A DNA stretch of 64,000 bases from Niastella sp. (GTDB lineage Bacteria > Bacteroidota > Bacteroidia > Chitinophagales > Chitinophagaceae). This document shows, piece by piece, positions 43,436-51,193 of this stretch. The position numbers and the translations under genes were made by a program. The stretch spans positions 62,001 through 126,000 of the forward strand of contig JAGIBF010000002.1 of assembly GCA_017744515.1 (NCBI GenBank). Direction: 5' to 3'. The number at the start of each line of letters is the position of its first letter. Position 1 is the first letter of the stretch. The notes below the pieces were generated by a model. The model saw only the letters and a list, made by a program, of their open reading frames with translations, had not been told where the DNA came from and made no database searches.

Positions 43436-45355
43436 ATGGGCATTTTACGCTTCTGTACCATTTTCTTGTTCCTGATCTCACCCGTTTTGATCGAGGCGCA
43501 GCAATATGATCCTGTCAAAGTGAATAAAAAAGCTGCTGCACTGTATGAAAAAGCCATCGCCAGAGCCCAGGAAGATGATTTTAAAGGTGGTATCGTTATC
43601 CTGAAGGAGGCCGTTAAAATTGATCCTCGTTTTCTCGATGCTTATCTTTCCATTGCCGGTATGTATGGTGAAATGAAAGATTATGATGGCGCAATTGAGA
43701 ATTACCTAAAGGCTAAAAGTATCGATGCTGAATATTTCAAAGACTATAATCTTCCTTTCTCTATCAACCTTGCCGGTAAAGGTGAGTTTACCAGGGCACT
43801 GGAGTCGGTGAATGAATTTCTTACCATTCCCAATTTGAACAGTCAGAGCCGTCTTGCCGGTGAGTTTCGCCAGAAAAGTTACCAGTTTGCGATTGAATAC
43901 AGCAAGCAAAAACCATTGCTCGATTATAAGTTTGAACCGCAAAATATGGGTGATAGCATAAACTCCGTTGTGTCGGAATACTTCCCTACGCTTACTATCG
44001 ATGGTAATGAACTCATATTCACCCGACGGGTTAAAAATTATAATGAAGACTTCTTTGGCTCTGTGCGGGTTGATGGTAAATGGTCGAAGGCCCTGCCGCT
44101 TGAAGGAGATATCAATACGGATGCCAATGAAGGCGCGCAGACTATTTCCCAGGATGGGCAATGGCTTATTTTTACGGGCTGTAATTTCCGCGATGGTTTT
44201 GGAAGCTGCGATCTATATATTTCTTATCTCACCAATGATGGCTGGAGCGCCCCGGTGAATCTCGGTCCTAAGGTTAACAGTGATCAATGGGATACCGCTC
44301 CTACTTTATCTCCTGACAAACGTGATCTCTATTTTGCCAGCTCACGTCAAGGTGGTTATGGAGGCAGTGATATCTACGTGTGTCACTACCTTTCCAACGG
44401 GCGATGGAGTGATGCGGAAAATCTCGGTCCCGAAGTAAATACTGCCGGCAATGAGAGTTGCCCTTTCATTCATGCTGATAATCAAACTTTGTATTTCACC
44501 TCCAATGGTCACCTTGGCTATGGTGGTGATGATCTATTTGTAAGCAAAAAAGGGCCCAAGAACACCTGGGGCAAGGCTATGAACCTTGGTTATCCTATCA
44601 ATACCATCGAAAACGAAGGCAGTCTTATTGTAGCTGCTGACGCCAGGACTGCCTACTATGCCAGTGATCGCAGTGACAGCAGGGGTGGGCTTGATATCTA
44701 TACATTTGAATTACGCGATGATATTCGTCCGGCCAGGACACTATGGGTAAAAGGTAAAGTATTTGATAAGAAGACCAGTAAAGGCTTGCCTTCTGCGATC
44801 GAACTTACCGCTCTTGCTTCCCAAGAAGTATTGAGTAAAGTACAGACTGACGAAACGGGCAACTACCTCGTTACACTGCCTATTGGTAAAGACTATGCAT
44901 TCAATGTAAACCGCAAAGGTTATTTATTCTTCTCCGACAACTTTTCTCTGAGCCAAAGGGCACCTGACTCTACTTATCACATCGATATTCCCCTCCAGCC
45001 GCTGGAAGCCAATGCTTCTATTGTGCTGAAGAATATTTTCTTCGACAGCAAGGAGTTTAGCCTGAAGCCGGAATCTACTTCCGAGCTCGACAAATTGTTT
45101 GTGTTATTGCGTGATAATCCTACGCTGCGTATCCAGATCAGCGGCCACACCGACAATGTTGGCAAGCCGCAAGACAACCTCACTTTATCCAACAACCGTG
45201 CACAGGCTGTCGTAAAATACCTTGTAAGCAAGGGTATTGATCAACAACGTTTGTCGTTTAAAGGTTTTGGTGAAACTATTCCTGTAGCAGACAACGTCAC
45301 CGAAGAAGGCCGGGCACAGAACAGAAGGACGGAGATGAAGGTGTTAAGTCATTAG
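43436..45355 (+). CDS. OmpA-family protein with TPR, PD40 propeller and CRD (PorE-like)
   Basis: The 639-residue exported protein shows four domains in order: tetratricopeptide repeats (about 28-150, AALYEKAIARAQEDDFKGGI), a PD40/WD40-like propeller (about 185-425, with blades SPDKRDLYFASSRQGGYGGS and DNQTLYFTSNGHLGYGGDD), a carboxypeptidase-regulatory-like domain (about 437-520), and a C-terminal OmpA peptidoglycan-binding domain (about 525-639, ISGHTDNVGKPQDNLTLS and NRRTEMKV). This is the PorE layout, the T9SS component thought to tie the machine to peptidoglycan. PorE is a lipoprotein; here the signal (cleaved near IEAQ) has no lipobox Cys. Bacteroidota often have several such paralogues, so PorE itself is not certain. 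Confidence 0.85.
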   Translation: MGILRFCTIFLFLISPVLIEAQQYDPVKVNKKAAALYEKAIARAQEDDFKGGIVILKEAVKIDPRFLDAYLSIAGMYGEMKDYDGAIENYLKAKSIDAEYFKDYNLPFSINLAGKGEFTRALESVNEFLTIPNLNSQSRLAGEFRQKSYQFAIEYSKQKPLLDYKFEPQNMGDSINSVVSEYFPTLTIDGNELIFTRRVKNYNEDFFGSVRVDGKWSKALPLEGDINTDANEGAQTISQDGQWLIFTGCNFRDGFGSCDLYISYLTNDGWSAPVNLGPKVNSDQWDTAPTLSPDKRDLYFASSRQGGYGGSDIYVCHYLSNGRWSDAENLGPEVNTAGNESCPFIHADNQTLYFTSNGHLGYGGDDLFVSKKGPKNTWGKAMNLGYPINTIENEGSLIVAADARTAYYASDRSDSRGGLDIYTFELRDDIRPARTLWVKGKVFDKKTSKGLPSAIELTALASQEVLSKVQTDETGNYLVTLPIGKDYAFNVNRKGYLFFSDNFSLSQRAPDSTYHIDIPLQPLEANASIVLKNIFFDSKEFSLKPESTSELDKLFVLLRDNPTLRIQISGHTDNVGKPQDNLTLSNNRAQAVVKYLVSKGIDQQRLSFKGFGETIPVADNVTEEGRAQNRRTEMKVLSH

Positions 45356-45402
45356 CATAATTCCAACTTTTCATATTATATTTATTATTAAATTAATAAA
45401 TA

Positions 45403-45438
45403 CTTTCTTGCATACTGATAATCAAGTATGCAAGAAAG
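45403..45438. promoter_or_regulatory. Perfect palindrome upstream of toxin-antitoxin-like pair
   Basis: The arms CTTTCTTGCATACT (45403-45416) and AGTATGCAAGAAAG (45425-45438) are perfectly inverted around an 8-nt spacer, 24 bp before the first gene. This is the expected place of an operator bound by the HTH antitoxin. It may also form a weak terminator for the gene ending at 45355. Confidence 0.65.
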
Positions 45439-45462
45439 AAAATAAACCTATAAGTTGATTTT

Positions 45463-46023
45463 ATGCAGCTTGTCCGTATCTTTGTACCAAGTAATACTGA
45501 GAATGGAATTTGGTCAGTTCAGCTTGGTAATAAGGTCCAAAATGAGTTTGATGAGTTTTTTAATCTGATGCATGATGTTGAATGGTTGTATGACTTCTTT
45601 GAAAAGAATAAGGATGATCTAAATAGTGGCTTCTTCAGGAACATTACAACTGAAAAGGCTGTTTTATTGACTTTAGAAGAAGCACAGGAGATGGAGGATA
45701 TTTTGTATGACTATGTTGAGCAGGGGGCTTCTACTGAAGGTAATAATCTCCAGCATCTTTTCAAGCCATTGAACAATTTTGAATATACCCTGGTCATTCA
45801 TCAAAAAAGTAAAGCCCGTATTCACAAAGGATGGCTAAGGTTGTATGCTATCAGGCTTGCTGAAAATTGTTATTTAGTAACGGGTGGAGGTATCAAGCTG
45901 ACGAAAGATATGCAAAGGGAGCATTTACAAAATGAATTAAAGAAACTTGAAAAAGTAAAAACATTCTTACAGGATAACGGCATTTATTACCCGCAAGACT
46001 TAAACAGCAATTCGAATGAGTAA
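45463..46023 (+). CDS. Toxin-like protein of a putative toxin-antitoxin pair
   Basis: The 186-residue cytosolic protein has no close family I can name with certainty. The segment about 118-150 (KGWLRLYAIRLAENCYLVTG, then GGIKLTKDMQ) recalls the core strands of RelE/HigB-type RNases (a basic LR.Y strand followed by a hydrophobic strand and GG.K), but the protein is about twice their usual length, with an acidic N-terminal domain of ~110 residues. It overlaps the HTH antitoxin gene by 8 bp, toxin first as in higBA, and a palindrome precedes it. The toxin role is inferred from order, overlap and this weak resemblance; codon use is AT-richer than in the neighbours. Confidence 0.6.
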   Translation: MQLVRIFVPSNTENGIWSVQLGNKVQNEFDEFFNLMHDVEWLYDFFEKNKDDLNSGFFRNITTEKAVLLTLEEAQEMEDILYDYVEQGASTEGNNLQHLFKPLNNFEYTLVIHQKSKARIHKGWLRLYAIRLAENCYLVTGGGIKLTKDMQREHLQNELKKLEKVKTFLQDNGIYYPQDLNSNSNE

Positions 46024-46336
46024 CCTGAATGATAAACTTTCGCGGATCGCCACCACTCAATCTTCTGATTGGAAGGAGCAGGCAAAGTTTCGTCGCGAAA
46101 ACAGGGAATGGCTGAAAAAATCTGCGGCTATTGCCCTGAAAGTACTGGAAGCATTAAAGGCTCAACAACTTTCGCAAAAAGACCTTGCCCAACGGATGGA
46201 TATATCACCACAACAGGTCAATAAAATTGTAAAAGGGCAGGAAAACTTAACACTTGAAACGATTACCAATCTTGAGATCGTTCTTGGCATCAAGATCATC
46301 GCCGGCACTACTGATCATAATAAATCAGCTGCTTAA
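46016..46336 (+). CDS. HTH (XRE/Cro-type) antitoxin-like protein
   Basis: The 106-residue protein has a polar, basic N-terminal helix region (about 1-40) and an XRE-type helix-turn-helix at about 48-100, with the recognition pattern LSQKDLAQRMDISPQQVNKI followed by KGQENLTLETI. This matches antitoxins of HigA type that bind their own operator and the toxin. Its start lies 8 bp inside the upstream gene, so both are co-translated. The palindrome at 45403-45438 is its likely binding site. Confidence 0.8.
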   Translation: MSNLNDKLSRIATTQSSDWKEQAKFRRENREWLKKSAAIALKVLEALKAQQLSQKDLAQRMDISPQQVNKIVKGQENLTLETITNLEIVLGIKIIAGTTDHNKSAA

Positions 46337-46402
46337 GCAGCAAAGAATCTCCACACTTTTTATCGCATACTAAATATTTGCATATATTCATGGCTCCATG
46401 CT

Positions 46403-47503
46403 ATGAAAAACGATTTGTTATATCAGCTTGCCCTGACGAGGGTGCCGCTTATTGGTTTGATCCACGCCAAATTATTGGTAGAACATTTTGGAACGGCTGC
46501 TGCCATTTTTAAGGCCTCTCCTACACAATTGGGAAAGATCGAAGGGATTGGTCCTGCGAAGGCCAATGCTATCCGAAAATTTGCCAGCTTTGATGAAGTA
46601 GAAGACGAGATCGCCTTTATTGAAAAATACAAGATCCGTCCACTATTCCTTACGGATACCGACTACCCGCAACGGCTACTACATTGTTGTGATGCCCCCA
46701 CTCTGCTGTTTTACCGGGGCGAAGCCAATCTCAACGCCTCGCGTATTATCGCAATTATCGGCACACGCAGTAGCTCTGAATATGGTAAGCTTATTACCGA
46801 AAAGCTGGTAAAAGAACTTGCGGATATGGGTGTGCTGATCGTCAGCGGACTGGCCTTTGGTATAGATGCCCTGGCACATCATGCTGCTATCAAATATGAC
46901 TTGCCCACTGTTGGCGTATTGGGCCATGGCCTGGATACTATCTATCCTTCACAACATGCTTCACTGGCTAAAGAGATGATCAAACAGGGCGGTGGTTTAC
47001 TAACTGAATTTACCAGTGACACGAAACCTGACAAGCACAACTTCCCTGCGCGCAACCGCATTGTAGCTGGCATGTGCGATGCCGTTATTGTTGTAGAGAC
47101 CGGCCTGAAAGGTGGCAGCATGATCACAGCTGAACTGGCCAACAGTTACAACAAAGATGTTTTTGCGTACCCCGGTAAGGTCACGGATAGCAAAAGTGCC
47201 GGTTGCAATTATCTTATTAAAAGCAACAAGGCTATGCTGCTTACCGATACACAACAACTCATAGATATGATGGGTTGGGATGATAGACGTAAGCCTGTTG
47301 TTCAACAACAGGACTTGTTTGTAAATCTGAATGAGCATGAGTTAAAAGTGGCATCTATTCTGGGGCAAAAAGAATCTGTGCATATCGATGAGCTCAATAT
47401 ACAGAGCGGTCTTAGCAGTAGTAATGTGGCAGCTGCTGTTTTGAATATGGAACTGCAGGGAGTGATCCAGTGCCTGCCGGGAAAGCGATATAAGTTAATG
47501 TAA
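46403..47503 (+). CDS. dprA: DNA-processing protein DprA
   Basis: DprA loads RecA onto incoming single-stranded DNA during natural transformation. The 366-residue protein has an N-terminal helix-hairpin-helix/SAM-like region (about 25-75, KIEGIGPAKANAIRKFASFD), the Rossmann-like DprA core (about 80-290) with GTRSSSEYGKLITEKLVKEL and GLAFGIDALAHHAAI, and a C-terminal winged-helix domain (about 300-366, VHIDELNIQSGLSSSNVAAA). It follows the toxin-antitoxin-like pair by 66 bp without a clear terminator, so some read-through is possible. It is one of two possible DNA-uptake links in the window, the other being the HhH operon at 32186. Confidence 0.96.
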   Translation: MKNDLLYQLALTRVPLIGLIHAKLLVEHFGTAAAIFKASPTQLGKIEGIGPAKANAIRKFASFDEVEDEIAFIEKYKIRPLFLTDTDYPQRLLHCCDAPTLLFYRGEANLNASRIIAIIGTRSSSEYGKLITEKLVKELADMGVLIVSGLAFGIDALAHHAAIKYDLPTVGVLGHGLDTIYPSQHASLAKEMIKQGGGLLTEFTSDTKPDKHNFPARNRIVAGMCDAVIVVETGLKGGSMITAELANSYNKDVFAYPGKVTDSKSAGCNYLIKSNKAMLLTDTQQLIDMMGWDDRRKPVVQQQDLFVNLNEHELKVASILGQKESVHIDELNIQSGLSSSNVAAAVLNMELQGVIQCLPGKRYKLM

Positions 47504-47536
47504 CAGAGCGGGTTTCGAAGTGTTTGTAAAAATCTT

Positions 47537-47568
47537 TTGGAGCATATTGTGCTGTTACTTTACCTTTG
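47537..47568 (+). promoter_or_regulatory. guaB promoter (TTG / TACCTTTG), leaderless
   Basis: TTG at 47537-47539 and TACCTTTG at 47561-47568 are 21 bases apart, a full match to the Bacteroidota consensus. The -7 box ends 3 bases before the ATG at 47572, so the transcript should begin at the start codon. Confidence 0.55.
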
Positions 47569-47571
47569 CAC

Positions 47572-49068
47572 ATGGCAACAAGAAATTCTTCTCTCCGGAC
47601 AAATTCCCCCAGTTCAAGTAAGTTTTTTGGCGATGGTTTAACGTTCGATGACGTTTTACTGGTTCCTGCTTATTCGCAAGTATTGCCCCGCGAAGTAGAC
47701 ATCCGTACCAGGCTTACCAAAGATATTACGCTGAATACTCCCATGCTTTCTTCTGCAATGGATACTGTTACTGAAGCCAACCTTGCTATTGCACTCGCTC
47801 GCGAAGGTGGTCTCGGTATCCTGCACAAGAACATGAGCATCGAGCGGCAGGCTGAACAGGTACGCAAAGTTAAGCGTAGTGAAAGCGGGTTGATCCTGGA
47901 CCCCATTACTTTACATGAGGACGCTACTATTGGTGATGCACTTCGCCTCATGAAGGAGAATAAGATCGGTGGTATTCCTATTGTTAATACCAACCAAAAG
48001 CTGGTAGGCATTCTCACCAACCGCGATCTGCGTTTTGAAACTGCCAGCGGCCGCAAGGTGAGTGAAGTGATGACGAAAGAACTGATCACTGCGCCTGAAG
48101 GAACCGATATGAAGAAAGCAGGTCAGATCCTGCGCCAACATAAGATTGAAAAACTTCCTGTGATCAGGAAAGACGGCAAGCTGATCGGCCTGATCACTTA
48201 CCGTGATATTTTACAATTACAAAGTTATCCCAACGCTGTAAAAGATTCTTACGGCCGTCTCCTCACCGGTGCTGCATTGGGCATTACCCGCGATTTACTC
48301 GACAGGGCTGCTGCGCTGCAACAGATCGGGGTGGATATTGTTTGTCTCGATAGCGCTCACGGTCATAGCAAGGGTGTTATTGAAGCTTTGAAAGCGGTAA
48401 AGAAGAACTTCAAAAAGCTACAGGTAATAGCAGGTAATATCGGTACTGCTGCAGGCGCCAAGGCATTGGCTGAAGCAGGCGCCGACGCTGTGAAAGTAGG
48501 TATCGGACCGGGCTCTATTTGCACCACGCGTATCGTTGCCGGTGCAGGTGTTCCGCAGATCACTGCTATCATGGAAGCTGCTTCTGTTTTGCATAAAAAA
48601 GGTATTCCGCTTATTGCTGATGGAGGTATCCGTTACACTGGTGATATGGTGAAGGCTTTAGCTGCCGGCGCCAACCTCGTGATGATGGGTAGTGTTTTTG
48701 CCGGTACGGAAGAAAGCCCCGGTGAAACCATCATCTATGAAGGGCGGAAATTCAAACAATACCGTGGTATGGGTTCCATTGGAGCCATGAGCCAGGGCAG
48801 CGGCGACCGCTATTTCCAGGATGTGGAAGATGATGTAAAGAAATTTGTACCGGAAGGCATCGAGGGTCGGGTAGCTTTCAAAGGCAATCTGAGCGAGATC
48901 GTTTATCAATATGTTGGTGGCCTTCGCTCCGGTATGGGCTATTGCGGCGCCAAAGACATCAAAGCTTTACAGCAGGCCCAATTCGTACGCATTACCAATG
49001 CTGGTATGAAAGAGAGCCACGCACACGATATCGAGATTACAAGAGAAGCCCCCAATTATAGCAGATAG
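47572..49068 (+). CDS. guaB: IMP dehydrogenase
   Basis: GuaB oxidises IMP to XMP with NAD, the rate-limiting step to GTP. The 498-residue protein has the (beta/alpha)8 barrel interrupted by two CBS domains at about 95-215 ([20 protein letters not shown] and [17 protein letters not shown]). The catalytic loop [18 protein letters not shown] holds the active Cys near residue 308, and the phosphate site reads [22 protein letters not shown] at 47572 is chosen; a TTG two codons earlier lies within the promoter box. An inverted repeat downstream (49078-49130) probably ends the transcript. Confidence 0.98.
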   Translation: MATRNSSLRTNSPSSSKFFGDGLTFDDVLLVPAYSQVLPREVDIRTRLTKDITLNTPMLSSAMDTVTEANLAIALAREGGLGILHKNMSIERQAEQVRKVKRSESGLILDPITLHEDATIGDALRLMKENKIGGIPIVNTNQKLVGILTNRDLRFETASGRKVSEVMTKELITAPEGTDMKKAGQILRQHKIEKLPVIRKDGKLIGLITYRDILQLQSYPNAVKDSYGRLLTGAALGITRDLLDRAAALQQIGVDIVCLDSAHGHSKGVIEALKAVKKNFKKLQVIAGNIGTAAGAKALAEAGADAVKVGIGPGSICTTRIVAGAGVPQITAIMEAASVLHKKGIPLIADGGIRYTGDMVKALAAGANLVMMGSVFAGTEESPGETIIYEGRKFKQYRGMGSIGAMSQGSGDRYFQDVEDDVKKFVPEGIEGRVAFKGNLSEIVYQYVGGLRSGMGYCGAKDIKALQQAQFVRITNAGMKESHAHDIEITREAPNYSR

Positions 49069-49077
49069 GTTGACAAG

Positions 49078-49130
49078 TTAACAGGTTGATAAGTTGACAG
49101 GGCGCCCCCCGCATCTTATCAACTTGTTAA
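49078..49130. repeat. Intergenic inverted repeat after guaB
   Basis: TTAACAGGTTGATAAG (49078-49093) pairs with CTTATCAACTTGTTAA (49115-49130) with one G-T wobble around a 21-nt loop containing GGGCGCCCCCC. A direct repeat of the GTTGACAAGTTAACAGG wording lies beside it. It may act as a terminator for guaB. Confidence 0.6.
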
Positions 49131-49132
49131 CC

Positions 49133-49164
49133 TTTGAACTTTGCCACTTGTTTTCCTATCTTTC
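49133..49164 (+). promoter_or_regulatory. Candidate promoter of the DUF4105/Lnb-type gene
   Basis: TTTG (49133-49136) and TATCTTTC (49157-49164), 20 bases apart, differ by one base from the TTTG / TAnnTTTG consensus. The ATG is 15 bases past the -7 box. Confidence 0.4.
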
Positions 49165-49179
49165 GGGAAATTACCGTCC

Positions 49180-50343
49180 ATGCAACGAGCCCGGGTAGTA
49201 TTATTGCTTCTGCTCTGCTTTTCTGTTTCGCGCTACACTTATTCTCAATCAGATTCCTGTGCTCTTCACGTCAGCCTGCTCACTTGTAGTCCCGGTGAAG
49301 AACTATACTCTGCGTTTGGCCATACTGCGCTACGTGTCAAGAGCAGCGCCACTGGCATGGATATCGTTTTCAACTATGGCACTTTTGACGATTCTGAGCC
49401 TACCAAATTCTATTGGGACTTTACACGGGGCCTTATGTTTTATTCTCTCTCTGCCTATGGATTCAGTGATTTTGTAGAGGAGTATCGATCGCAGCAGCGT
49501 GGTGTTATCGAACAGGAGCTTCAATTGTCCTGTGCCGAGAAGAGTAAGATCTTCAATGCGCTCCGGGATAATGCGCAGCCACAAAACCGCAATTACTATT
49601 ATTATTTTCACCTGGATAATTGTACTACGCGCGCGGGTGATATGATCATTAAAAACACCGACAGCCCCGTGGTGTTTAAAAATATTCTACCTGCTAAAAC
49701 TCCCAGCTATCGTAATCTGTTGCATGCGTACCTCGATAAAGGGCATCAGCCGTGGAGTAAATTCGGGATCGATATTTTACTGGGCAGCAACCTCGACAAA
49801 AAGGTCAGCAACCGGGAAGCTATGTTCCTGCCCGATTACCTCATGAAAGGTTTTGATAGCGCCAGTTCCGGCGCCAAACCGCTGGTGCTAAAAACGGAGC
49901 CTGTTGTAATCGTCTCCACTACTGCTGTAGAGACGGGCAGCTGGTTCACTCCATTTGTACTATTTACCGGTTTGTTGATTTTTATTACCATTCTGTCGAT
50001 TCTTACCGGCAGCCGGTCGTCAGCCTTTTTGCGTGGTTTCGATATTTTCTTTTTTTTGCTGCTGGGCCTATTGGGTGTTTTGCTGGCTACCCTCTGGCTG
50101 ATCAGGGTGGATGATGTTTGCCGCAATAATTTCAACCTGCTGTGGGCTTTGCCTACGCATTTTGTGGTGGTGTTTGTGATGAACCGGCAGAAGCAATGGG
50201 TGAAGTCTTATTTCAAAGTGGTTTGTATTATCTCCTTATTGCTGGGTGCTACGTGGTTTATTTTGCCCCAGGCGCTGAACCCAGCCATTGCTCCCATCCT
50301 TGGCCTGATACTTGTCCGGAGCTGGTATCGCAGTAAAATATAA
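49180..50343 (+). CDS. DUF4105 (Lnb N-terminal domain) membrane protein
   Basis: The 387-residue protein has a signal peptide (MQRARVVLLLLLCFSVSRYT, cleaved near YSQ), a periplasmic DUF4105 domain (about 22-235) and four or five membrane helices from about residue 255 to the end. DUF4105 has recently been tied to Lnb, the Bacteroides lipoprotein N-acyltransferase, whose fold resembles papain-like enzymes. Conserved marks here are YSAFGHTALRV, FNYGTFDD and HLDNCTTRAGDMI, the last containing a candidate catalytic Cys. ATG at 49180 is chosen because it starts the signal peptide. The alpha/beta hydrolase gene begins 5 bp later, so the two form an operon. Confidence 0.82.
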   Translation: MQRARVVLLLLLCFSVSRYTYSQSDSCALHVSLLTCSPGEELYSAFGHTALRVKSSATGMDIVFNYGTFDDSEPTKFYWDFTRGLMFYSLSAYGFSDFVEEYRSQQRGVIEQELQLSCAEKSKIFNALRDNAQPQNRNYYYYFHLDNCTTRAGDMIIKNTDSPVVFKNILPAKTPSYRNLLHAYLDKGHQPWSKFGIDILLGSNLDKKVSNREAMFLPDYLMKGFDSASSGAKPLVLKTEPVVIVSTTAVETGSWFTPFVLFTGLLIFITILSILTGSRSSAFLRGFDIFFFLLLGLLGVLLATLWLIRVDDVCRNNFNLLWALPTHFVVVFVMNRQKQWVKSYFKVVCIISLLLGATWFILPQALNPAIAPILGLILVRSWYRSKI

Positions 50344-50348
50344 TTATC

Positions 50349-51155
50349 ATGGCAGCAACTGAAAAATTCATCGATATTGACGGACGGGCGTTATTCTACC
50401 GGGTTATTGGCACAGGCGCGCCTGTAGTTCTTCTGCATGGTTTTGCGGAGGATGGCACGGTATGGCAGCACCAGATCGAAGCATTGGAGGCAAAATACCG
50501 GCTTATTGTTCCTGACCTGCCTGGCAGTGGCCGTTCGGGTATGAGTGAGGACATGAGTATGGAAGGATTGGCGGCGGCAGTAAAGCAGATTGTAACTGAC
50601 GAAGTGCCCGGCGATGAACCTTTCGTGATGATCGGGCATAGCATGGGCGGGTATGTGACGCTTGCTTTTGCGGAACTGTACCCCGACCGGCTTAAGGGAA
50701 TCGGTCTTTTTCACTCTACGGCTTATGCCGACTCGGAGGAAAAGAAGGCCACCCGGCAAAAAGGGATCGAGTTCATATTGCAGCATGGAGCTGCCCTGTT
50801 TATCCAGCAAACTACTCCCAACCTCTTTTCGCCTTCTTTCAAGCAGGAAAATGCCGCTGTTGTTCAGGAATTTATTGAGCGTTATTCCAACTTTTCGGCT
50901 GAATCGCTCGTACAATATTACAAGTCAATGATGGACCGTCCTGACCGGACGGCAGTCCTTGAAAAATCCACGTATCCAGTGTTATTCATTGCAGGTGAAT
51001 ATGATACAGCAGTACCACCCGACCATGCGATGCAACAGTGCCACCTGCCTTTGCTGTCATATATCCACCTGCTCAAGCATTCGGCTCATATGGGTATGCT
51101 GGAGGAACAGGGGCTTAGCAACAAGTTTCTGGCCGATTTCCTGGCAAATGCCTGA
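50349..51155 (+). CDS. Alpha/beta hydrolase
   Basis: The 268-residue protein is a soluble alpha/beta-hydrolase. The oxyanion motif is VVLLHGFAEDG (about 26), the nucleophile elbow is GHSMGGYVTLAF (Ser near residue 98), the acid is probably the Asp of GEYDTAVPP, and the catalytic His lies in KHSAHMGMLEE near the C-terminus. It has no signal peptide. Substrates of such proteins range from esters to haloalkanes and cannot be told from sequence. It follows the DUF4105 gene by 5 bp and is probably co-transcribed. Confidence 0.92.
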   Translation: MAATEKFIDIDGRALFYRVIGTGAPVVLLHGFAEDGTVWQHQIEALEAKYRLIVPDLPGSGRSGMSEDMSMEGLAAAVKQIVTDEVPGDEPFVMIGHSMGGYVTLAFAELYPDRLKGIGLFHSTAYADSEEKKATRQKGIEFILQHGAALFIQQTTPNLFSPSFKQENAAVVQEFIERYSNFSAESLVQYYKSMMDRPDRTAVLEKSTYPVLFIAGEYDTAVPPDHAMQQCHLPLLSYIHLLKHSAHMGMLEEQGLSNKFLADFLANA

Positions 51156-51193
51156 ATTGTTTAACCAAACTGCTATGAGAAGCAGGCGATTAC

